Assembly (NCBI GenBank): GCA_017622155.1
Contig: JAGARS010000071.1
Coordinates: 1 to 6,317, forward strand
Direction of reading: 5' to 3'
DNA length: 6,317 nucleotides
Source of the DNA: Peptococcaceae bacterium
Lineage (GTDB): Bacteria > Bacillota > Peptococcia > Peptococcales > Peptococcaceae
The notes under the pieces were generated by a model. It saw only the letters and a list, made by a program, of their open reading frames with translations. It was not told the DNA's origin and ran no database searches. Made by a program: the position numbers and the translations under genes. Shown here one piece after another: positions 1 to 4,227 of the stretch; within the stretch, counting starts at the first letter, position 1; every line of letters starts with the position of its first letter.

Positions 1-145
1 GTGCGGATTTTGTGTCGCCTTTTAATAATGCTTCTGCAGCTTCAGCTTCGGATAATACTACCGGCTGAGCAACTTTGGCAGATGGTGCCAGCAGATCTTC
101 TGTAGATGCTGCCAGTGGTAAAGCTTGAATTTCTTGAAGATTCAT
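1..145 (-). CDS. N-terminal part of an unrecognised protein (runs off the window)
   Basis: A minus-strand reading frame starts at an ATG (complement of 143-145) and stays open to the window edge, giving 48 codons. The start is supported by a ribosome binding site AAGGGG (complement of 154-159), 8 nt upstream of the ATG. The peptide begins MNLQEIQALPLAAS and continues with a hydrophilic stretch rich in Ala, Glu and Leu. It contains SEAEAAEALLKGD near residues 33-45, which is likely helical. No signal peptide, membrane segment or cysteine motif is visible in this part. Codon use (CTG, GCA, GTA, GAA) resembles that of the hydrogenase genes, which hints at good expression. I do not recognise the family and assign no function. 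It is divergent from the nitroreductase gene, so the two share the intergenic region 146-488. Confidence 0.72.
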   Translation of the reverse strand, partial: MNLQEIQALPLAASTEDLLAPSAKVAQPVVLSEAEAAEALLKGDTKSA

Positions 146-193
146 TAGAAAAACCCCTTATATTTAAATTTTTTTATTAGACTCGTTTTAGAG

Positions 194-213
194 ATGTGTT
201 TATTATAACACAT
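194..213. promoter_or_regulatory. Inverted repeat over the minus-strand -10 (possible operator)
   Basis: A perfect inverted repeat ATGTGTT-tattat-AACACAT has 7-bp arms and a 6-bp centre. It completely covers the candidate -10 of the minus-strand gene, so a protein bound here would block that promoter. The TGTG/CACA half sites recall CRP/FNR- or Rex-type operators. The spacing matches neither consensus exactly, so the regulator is not assigned. Confidence 0.4.
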
Positions 214-230
214 TTATTTATAAAATACAG
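202..230 (-). promoter_or_regulatory. Candidate promoter of the minus-strand gene (extended -10)
   Basis: Read on the minus strand, a perfect TATAAT (complement of 202-207) is preceded by TGT, giving the extended -10 TGTTATAAT. At 17 bp spacing the -35 is only CTGTAT (complement of 225-230), so the promoter would depend on its extended -10. Transcription would start near 195, about 50 nt before the ATG at 145. The surroundings are very AT-rich, so chance matches are possible. Confidence 0.45.
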
Positions 231-295
231 TGCATTTTTATAAAAAATATAAAAATTTTTTAAAAATTCTGATTGAATAAAATCGAAGAAGCGGT

Positions 296-324
296 TTGGA
301 AAGTTTTGCTTTATGGTATATTAT
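296..324 (+). promoter_or_regulatory. Candidate distal promoter toward the nitroreductase gene
   Basis: TTGGAA (296-301) and TATTAT (319-324) are separated by 17 bp and match the housekeeping consensus at 4/6 and 5/6 positions. An overlapping reading is the extended -10 TGGTATATT (314-322). Transcription from here would leave a leader of about 160 nt before the nitroreductase start at 489. The rest of that leader shows no gene with a ribosome binding site. Confidence 0.4.
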
Positions 325-411
325 GATTGAAAGAAGAAATTATACCGAAAACAAGCAGAAACGCTGTTTTGGGGGATAAAAATATATTGTGGAGATATTA
401 TAATTTTACAT

Positions 412-423
412 AGCAAATTTGCT
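412..423. promoter_or_regulatory. Perfect 12-bp palindrome upstream of the nitroreductase gene
   Basis: AGCAAATTTGCT is its own reverse complement over 12 bp. It sits directly upstream of, and touches, the candidate -35 of the proximal promoter at 423-451. It also lies 8 bp after a perfect TATAAT at 399-404, for which I see no -35. This placement fits an operator for the nitroreductase gene. The regulator is unknown. Confidence 0.4.
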
Positions 424-451
424 TGTATGAATGAATAATTACTGATACAAT
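423..451 (+). promoter_or_regulatory. Candidate proximal promoter of the nitroreductase gene
   Basis: TTGTAT (423-428) and TACAAT (446-451) are spaced by 17 bp. The -10 is preceded by TGA, giving an extended -10 TGATACAAT. The -35 is poor, at 3/6 of consensus. The predicted start is near 458, about 30 nt before the ATG at 489, which leaves room for the ribosome binding site at 472-480. Confidence 0.45.
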
Positions 452-488
452 ACAGTAGAAAGATTGGTTGTGGAAAGGGGTAATACCA

Positions 489-1037
489 ATGAAAAAGCGT
501 GAACTGGAATATGAACTCATGAAAGAAATCGAAGAACGTTATTCTACGATGCAGTTTGGCGAAGGTGAAGTGCTGGAAGAAGATTTACGTGCGATGCTTC
601 TGGCAGCTACACAAGCTCCATCGGCATACAACGAACAGCCTTGGAGATTCTATGTAGCTAAAACACAGCAGGACAAAGAAATGCTGATGGAATATATGCT
701 GCCGGGAGAAAAAGAATGGATGGTAAAAGCTCCGGTATGGATTTTGCTGGCAGGTGATGTAGGTGATACCCATAATGGTTTATTCAACTACTGGACATCT
801 TTTGATGCAGGTTGTGCATGGGGGTTCTTGGCACTGGAAGCGCAGCGCCGCGGATATGTAACCCATTGTATCGGTTCTTTTGACCGTGTGGATATACGCA
901 ATGAGTTCCAGAAAAATGACAATATTGAGATTTACGGTATTGTAGCCGTAGGACGTCCGGCATCAGAAGAAGCTACTGCAAGAGAAAAAGTGCCGCCTAG
1001 AAAATCTGTGAATGCAGTGCAGTTGCGCCGCAAATAA
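489..1037 (+). CDS. Nitroreductase-family flavoprotein (182 aa)
   Basis: This is a probable FMN-dependent NAD(P)H oxidoreductase of the nitroreductase fold, acting in the cytoplasm; its substrate cannot be read from the sequence. The ATG at 489 is chosen because GGAAAGGGG (472-480) lies 8 nt upstream; a TTG at 468 would precede that site. Family features are the FMN motif APSAYNEQPWRF at residues 43-54, the DAGCAWGFLALEAQRRG helix at about 106-122, and the closing strand GIVAVGRPA at about 150-158. The length suits the short single-domain members. The usual N-terminal R-x-S-x-R-x-F motif appears as RYSTMQF (17-23), so the second Arg, normally an FMN contact, is Met21. No membrane segment or signal is seen. 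The gene may be co-transcribed with the metal sensor 107 bp downstream, since no convincing terminator separates them. The family call is firm and the function is open. Confidence 0.9.
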   Translation: MKKRELEYELMKEIEERYSTMQFGEGEVLEEDLRAMLLAATQAPSAYNEQPWRFYVAKTQQDKEMLMEYMLPGEKEWMVKAPVWILLAGDVGDTHNGLFNYWTSFDAGCAWGFLALEAQRRGYVTHCIGSFDRVDIRNEFQKNDNIEIYGIVAVGRPASEEATAREKVPPRKSVNAVQLRRK

Positions 1038-1094
1038 TAAGCATTTTTTATCAAACGAATTTTTAAGAAAATGTTAAGAAGCGCTTGCATCTTT

Positions 1095-1111
1095 GTTCAC
1101 AAATAATGAAC
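1095..1111. promoter_or_regulatory. Candidate ArsR/CadC-type operator upstream of the metal sensor
   Basis: The inverted repeat GTTCA-caaataa-TGAAC lies 33 bp upstream of the sensor's ATG. TTCA/TGAA half sites around an AT-rich centre are typical of operators bound by ArsR/SmtB repressors, including CadC. The repeat covers AATAAT (1102-1107), a possible -10, although no good -35 accompanies it. Autoregulation is inferred, not shown. Confidence 0.45.
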
Positions 1112-1144
1112 GGGCAGTTTAACCTGAAAAGGGGGCAGATAACG

Positions 1145-1489
1145 ATGGAGGAACAGTGGCAATGCGAAGAATTTTGTGTACATGATCAGATTCTGGCAGA
1201 AATGCAGCCAAAACATATTTCTGATCTGCAAAGCCGTCAGACGGCTGAACTGTTCAAGGCTTTGGGTGATGAGACAAGGGTAAAAATCCTGTATTATCTG
1301 CTGCAGACAGAGCTTTGCGTATGCGATTTAACTGTACTGGTGGGAGCAAGTCAGTCAGCGGTATCGCATCAGTTGCGGGTGTTAAGAAATTTGCATATCG
1401 TATATGGCCGAAAAGAAGGAAAACAAGTCATATACAGCATATGTAATGATCATGTACGCCGTCTTTTAGAAGAAGCACTTGCAATTTAA
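1145..1489 (+). CDS. cadC: CadC-like ArsR/SmtB-family metal-sensing repressor (114 aa)
   Basis: This is a small winged-helix repressor expected to leave its operator when it binds a soft metal such as Cd(II), Pb(II) or Zn(II). The ATG at 1145 has GGGGG (1131-1135) 9 nt upstream. Upstream in-frame starts (TTG at 1085, ATG at 1106) lack a ribosome binding site. CEEFC near the N-terminus (Cys7, Cys11) and ELCVCDL in helix 3 (Cys58, Cys60) reproduce the four-thiolate alpha-3N site of staphylococcal CadC, at the same residue numbers as I recall that protein. The recognition helix is about 69-82 (SQSAVSHQLRVL), and the wing is GRKEGKQVIYSI at about 88-99. The second, alpha-5 metal site looks degraded: the CadC Asp101 position is Asn, His103 remains, and the chain ends at Ile114, without the C-terminal His and Glu ligands. 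No CadA-type efflux ATPase is in the window, so the target is unknown beyond possible autoregulation. Confidence 0.88.
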   Translation: MEEQWQCEEFCVHDQILAEMQPKHISDLQSRQTAELFKALGDETRVKILYYLLQTELCVCDLTVLVGASQSAVSHQLRVLRNLHIVYGRKEGKQVIYSICNDHVRRLLEEALAI

Positions 1490-1517
1490 TTTATAAATTT
1501 ACAAGTATAATTCCACT

Positions 1518-1529
1518 AAAAAAAAAAAA
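1518..1529 (+). repeat. Homopolymeric A tract (12 A)
   Basis: Twelve consecutive A residues lie about 40 bp upstream of the candidate -35 of the hydrogenase promoter. A-rich DNA upstream of a promoter can bend DNA or bind the RNA polymerase alpha subunit. A run of this length is also prone to slippage. Neither role is proven. Confidence 0.6.
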
Positions 1530-1569
1530 GAAAATTATGAAAAGTTCCAATTTTCACATGGAAAAAGGA

Positions 1570-1597
1570 TTGCGAAAACTATAGGTGATAGTATAAA
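1570..1597 (+). promoter_or_regulatory. Candidate promoter of the hydrogenase operon
   Basis: TTGCGA (1570-1575, 4/6 of consensus) and TATAAA (1592-1597, 5/6) are separated by 16 bp. The predicted start is near 1603-1605. That gives a leader of about 160 nt and places the start exactly at the base of the hairpin 1605-1622. It is the best housekeeping-type promoter between the sensor gene and the hydrogenase. Confidence 0.5.
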
Positions 1598-1606
1598 ATG
1601 ATACTA
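1589..1606. promoter_or_regulatory. Inverted repeat over the hydrogenase -10 (possible operator)
   Basis: TAGTAT-aaaatg-ATACTA is a perfect inverted repeat with 6-bp arms. It overlaps the candidate -10 (1592-1597) and the predicted start site, a classical repressor position. It does not resemble the GTTCA/TGAAC dyad upstream of the CadC-like gene, so control by that sensor is not supported. Confidence 0.4.
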
Positions 1607-1622
1607 GGCAGAAAACTGCCTA
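1605..1622 (+). other. Hairpin at the predicted 5' end of the hydrogenase mRNA
   Basis: TAGGCAG-aaaa-CTGCCTA is a perfect 7-bp stem with a 4-nt loop. No U tract follows, so it is not an intrinsic terminator. It begins within a base or two of the predicted transcription start, where stem-loops are known to protect mRNA from 5'-end-dependent decay. Confidence 0.5.
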
Positions 1623-1632
1623 TGTTATCCAT

Positions 1633-1721
1633 AAATTATGAGGGCATCTGTTTTGGCGAAGGGGTAATGGTATTCTGGGAACCAAAGCTGCTATCGAAGA
1701 AACAGCGGACTCATTCAATTT
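1633..1721 (+). ncRNA. Candidate structured leader RNA of the hydrogenase operon (class not recognised)
   Basis: The stretch can be closed by a bipartite stem: AAATT (1633-1637) with AATTT (1717-1721), then ATGAG (1638-1642) with CTCAT (1710-1714), leaving a 2-nt bulge (1715-1716). Inside, CTGT (1648-1651) pairs with ACAG (1702-1705), and TTTGG (1652-1656) pairs with CCAAA (1682-1686) to make a junction. The inner loop contains the unpaired G-rich segment GCGAAGGGGTAATGG (1657-1670 plus the G at 1656), which resembles the conserved loop of an aptamer. I could not match it to a known riboswitch class from memory. No terminator or clear sequestration of the ribosome binding site was found, so the mode of control is unknown. 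The pairing was done by eye, without energy calculation. Confidence 0.38.
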
Positions 1722-1753
1722 TCTTAATAACACTTTTTATTATTTAATTTCGT

Positions 1754-1760
1754 TGAGGTG
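1754..1760 (+). promoter_or_regulatory. Ribosome binding site that sets the hydrogenase start
   Basis: TGAGGTG (1754-1760) lies 6 nt upstream of the ATG at 1767. An in-frame GTG at 1758 is inside this site and cannot be the start, so the protein begins MEKHKEQ rather than three residues earlier. Confidence 0.8.
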
Positions 1761-1766
1761 AATAAA

Positions 1767-3362
1767 ATGGAAAAACACAAAGAACAAGAAAACAAAGGCA
1801 TGAGCAGACGCCGTTTTCTGAGTGTTATGGCAGGTGCCGGTGTTGTTGGTGCTGCAACAACCATGACCGGCTGCAGACCTGTCAGTGATCCAAGCGGTAT
1901 AGGCTGGCTGCCAAATCAGTACCGCAACGCTAGTGCGCAGCCTGTACAGGTAAAAGGTCGTGTGCCACTGGACCCTGCAAACGTGTCCCTGGTACGTAAT
2001 GACGAAAAATGTATCCTGTGCGGTCAGTGCTTAGAAGCTTGCGAAAAAGTACAGAGCGTATTTGGCTACTATGAACTGCCTGTAATCGATGAATTTATCT
2101 GCGTACATTGCGGTCAGTGTTCCCTGTGGTGTCCAACCGGCGCTATTGCAGAACGCAGCGATGTTGAAAATGTATGGAGAGCAATCCAGGACCCAGAAAC
2201 TGTTGTTGTTGTACAGACAGCTCCGGCTACACGCGTTGGTATCGGTGAAGAATTCGGTATGGGCGCAGGTGCATGGGCAGAAGGTCAGATGGTAACAGCT
2301 CTGCGTATGTTAGGCTTTGACGTAGTAGTAGACACCAACTTCAGTGCTGACTTAACCATCATGGAAGAAGGTTCTGAGCTGGTTGAACGTATTACACACG
2401 GCGGTGTACTGCCACAGTTTACCTCCTGCTGTCCAGGCTGGGTAAAATTCGTAGAATACTACTATCCAGAACTGATTCCAAACTTATCTTCCGCACGTTC
2501 CCCAATGATGATGCATGGTTCTACACTGAAAACTTACAATGCACAGAAACTGGGTGTACCATATGAAAAAATCGTAAACGTAGCAATTATGCCTTGCGTA
2601 GCGAAAAAATTCGAAGCTAGCAGAGAACAGTTTGCTGGTTTAGAAGGCGGCGCTGGTAAATACTATAACGACGATACTGTAAAAGATATGGACTATGTAC
2701 TGAGTGTACGCGAACTGGCTGACATGATTCGTGAAAAACTGGATGTAGACTTTGCAAACCTGCCAGAAGGTCAGTATGACCAGATTGGTTCTACAGCTGG
2801 TTTAATCTTCGGTAACACCGGTGGTGTTATGGAAGCGGCAGTACGTTCTGCATATACATTAATCACAGGCAATGAACCACCTGCAGCATTGTTAGATTTA
2901 CAGCCTGTACGTGGTCTGGAAGGCATCAAATATGCATCTGTTCCAGTTCCGGGCGTAGGCGATGTAAAAGTAGCAGTTGTTTCCGGTCTGGCAAATGCAC
3001 GTCAGGTATGTGAAGATATTAAAGCAGGCAAAGCAGACTTCCACTTCTTAGAAGTAATGGCTTGCCCAGGCGGCTGTATCTCCGGCGGCGGTCAGCCAAA
3101 AACTGCAGTACCTCCACAAAACTGGGTACGCGAAGCTCGTACAGCTACTATGTATGCTCATGACAAAGCAGGCGTAATCAATGGTTCTGCTGCTGGTGCA
3201 GGTCAGATGACAACTGAAAAAGGCGTACTGAACTTGAGCCACAAAAACCCACAGATTACAGAAATCTATGCAGATTTCCTGCATGAACCATTAAGCCATC
3301 TGGCACATGACCTGTGTCATACCCATTATGTAGACAGATCTGATTCTTTAATCAGAAAATAA
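1767..3362 (+). CDS. hydA: Tat-exported [FeFe] hydrogenase, catalytic subunit (531 aa)
   Basis: It catalyses reversible H2 oxidation and proton reduction. The Tat motif SRRRFLS (13-19) precedes a hydrophobic stretch ending MTGC (Cys36), which also fits a lipobox, so the enzyme is expected outside the cytoplasmic membrane. A two-cluster ferredoxin domain follows (Cys82, 85, 88, 92 and Cys112, 115, 118, 122). The H-cluster domain has TSCCPGW (219-225), MPCVAKKFE (275-283) and the L3 motif VMACPGGCISGGGQP (430-444). Cys222, 277, 433 and 437 are the cluster ligands and Cys221 the proton-relay thiol. The relay residues Glu201, Glu204, Ser241 and Glu283 also match the clostridial CpI enzyme at a constant offset. 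The C-terminal part (about 455-520, with FLHEPLSHLAHDLCHTHY) is the small-subunit domain, fused here. No Rnf-, NAD- or [2Fe-2S]-binding domain is present. It is first in a three-gene operon. The family assignment is certain; the physiological direction is not. Confidence 0.96.
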   Translation: MEKHKEQENKGMSRRRFLSVMAGAGVVGAATTMTGCRPVSDPSGIGWLPNQYRNASAQPVQVKGRVPLDPANVSLVRNDEKCILCGQCLEACEKVQSVFGYYELPVIDEFICVHCGQCSLWCPTGAIAERSDVENVWRAIQDPETVVVVQTAPATRVGIGEEFGMGAGAWAEGQMVTALRMLGFDVVVDTNFSADLTIMEEGSELVERITHGGVLPQFTSCCPGWVKFVEYYYPELIPNLSSARSPMMMHGSTLKTYNAQKLGVPYEKIVNVAIMPCVAKKFEASREQFAGLEGGAGKYYNDDTVKDMDYVLSVRELADMIREKLDVDFANLPEGQYDQIGSTAGLIFGNTGGVMEAAVRSAYTLITGNEPPAALLDLQPVRGLEGIKYASVPVPGVGDVKVAVVSGLANARQVCEDIKAGKADFHFLEVMACPGGCISGGGQPKTAVPPQNWVREARTATMYAHDKAGVINGSAAGAGQMTTEKGVLNLSHKNPQITEIYADFLHEPLSHLAHDLCHTHYVDRSDSLIRK

Positions 3363-3379
3363 AAGGGGAGGTATGAATA

Positions 3380-4207
3380 ATGTCTAGTAAAGTAACAGAT
3401 CAGAAAAGCGTTCTGGTTGACTTAACAAAATGCGTAGGTTGCGGCAGCTGTACAGTTGCTTGTAAACTGTGGAACGCACAGAGTTTCCAGAATCCTCAGA
3501 CAAATGAATATGAAAATGCTCACGGTGTAGATGTACAGCTGGATAGCAATACCTGGACTACCGTAGAACATAAAAAAGTAAACAAAGACGGTCAGGAAGT
3601 ATGGCGTTTCGTAAAACGTCAGTGCATGCACTGCCTGGAACCAGCATGTTCCTCCGTATGCTTTGCACACGCATTCCACCAGACAGAACAGGGTGCTGTA
3701 CAGTATGACCCATCCGTTTGCGTAGGCTGCCGTTACTGCATGATCGCATGTCCATTCGATATTCCAAAATATGAATGGGAAAAAGTACTGCCATCCGTAA
3801 TGAAATGTCAGTTCTGCTCTTCCAAACTGGAAGATGGCGAAGCTCCTGCATGTGCAAGCGTATGCCCAACAGATGCTCTGATGTTCGGCAACAGAGATGA
3901 ACTGCTGGCAAAAGCACATGAAATCATTAACAACGATAGCAGATATCTGAACCATGTATATGGTGAAAAAGAAGTTGGCGGTACCAGCTGGCTGTATATC
4001 TCCGACGTAGACTTCGGCGAACTGGGCTTCCCAACCAACCTGCCGGAAAAATCTATTCCGGAAAATGTACACGGTTTCACTCGCTTCACAATTCCAATTT
4101 TCGCAGTAGGTGCTGCAGCATGGACAGGTGTAAGCCTGTATGCAAAACGTCGTCATGCAGTTGCGCATGAAGGCCACCATGCTGAAGAACACCACGAAGA
4201 AGCGTAA
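3380..4207 (+). CDS. HybA/FdnH-like four-cluster ferredoxin subunit with C-terminal membrane anchor (275 aa)
   Basis: It probably carries electrons between the hydrogenase and the quinone-reactive membrane subunit. The ATG at 3380 has GGGGAGGT (3365-3372) 7 nt upstream. An ATG at 3373 leads to a stop within five codons. Sixteen cysteines form four [4Fe-4S] sites: 18/21/24/28, 82/85/90/94, 114/117/120/124 and 143/146/158/162, the pattern of the DmsB/HybA/FdnH family. There is no signal peptide. A hydrophobic segment at about 233-254 is followed by KRR and a His/Glu-rich tail with six His in the last 17 residues. By the positive-inside rule the tail is cytoplasmic and the cluster domain external, the FdnH arrangement in which this subunit is carried across by its Tat-signal partner. 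The gene starts 17 nt after hydA and ends 20 nt before the membrane subunit gene. The role is inferred from family and context. Confidence 0.93.
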   Translation: MSSKVTDQKSVLVDLTKCVGCGSCTVACKLWNAQSFQNPQTNEYENAHGVDVQLDSNTWTTVEHKKVNKDGQEVWRFVKRQCMHCLEPACSSVCFAHAFHQTEQGAVQYDPSVCVGCRYCMIACPFDIPKYEWEKVLPSVMKCQFCSSKLEDGEAPACASVCPTDALMFGNRDELLAKAHEIINNDSRYLNHVYGEKEVGGTSWLYISDVDFGELGFPTNLPEKSIPENVHGFTRFTIPIFAVGAAAWTGVSLYAKRRHAVAHEGHHAEEHHEEA

Positions 4208-4227
4208 GAAAGGGAGGTCGTCATAAT

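Larger units (their letters stand above)
146..488. other. Divergent intergenic region (343 bp, no gene)
   Basis: This AT-rich stretch holds the ribosome binding site and candidate promoter of the minus-strand gene, the inverted repeat at 194-213, a very A/T-rich stretch (about 236-268), two candidate plus-strand promoters and the 12-bp palindrome at 412-423. Short open frames inside it (for example an 18-codon frame from the ATG at 323) lack ribosome binding sites and are not called. Confidence 0.6.
1490..1766 (+). other. Control region of the hydrogenase operon (277 bp, no gene)
   Basis: No protein gene is supported here. From left to right it holds a 12-base A tract (1518-1529), a loose dyad TTCCA-N9-TGGAA (1545-1563), a candidate promoter (1570-1597), an inverted repeat over the -10 (1589-1606), a perfect hairpin (1605-1622), a stretch able to fold into a closed branched RNA (1633-1721), and an AU-rich segment leading to the hydrogenase ribosome binding site at 1754-1760. 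No strong terminator for the upstream sensor gene is visible. Confidence 0.7.

Noticed and set aside
348..370. Hairpin AAAACA-(A)-GC with GCTGTTTT in the nitroreductase leader as a terminator or attenuator
   Set aside because: The stem is mostly A-T with a bulge and is followed by GGGGG rather than a U tract.
323..379. 18-codon open frame starting ATG ATT GAA in the nitroreductase leader
   Set aside because: It has no ribosome binding site, overlaps the candidate -10, and its peptide has no recognisable feature.
1477..1506. AT-rich hairpin spanning the stop codon of the CadC-like gene as a terminator
   Set aside because: The stem is weak (ACTTG/CAAGT plus AATTT/AAATT) and is followed by an A tract, not a T tract, so it would not end plus-strand transcription.
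1655..1680. Glycine riboswitch, suggested by GGCGAAGGGGTAA, which resembles the glycine aptamer core
   Set aside because: The conserved GGAGAG at the 5' side and the CUCAGG-AAAAGGACAG block at the 3' side are missing, and the operon has no glycine-related gene.
1758..1766. GTG at 1758 as the hydrogenase start
   Set aside because: It lies inside the ribosome binding site that serves the ATG at 1767.
3422..4195. Long antisense open frame (257 codons) across the ferredoxin subunit gene
   Set aside because: It is the exact complement of a strongly biased gene, has no ribosome binding site, and its product is an unnatural mix rich in Cys, Phe and Trp. It is a shadow frame.
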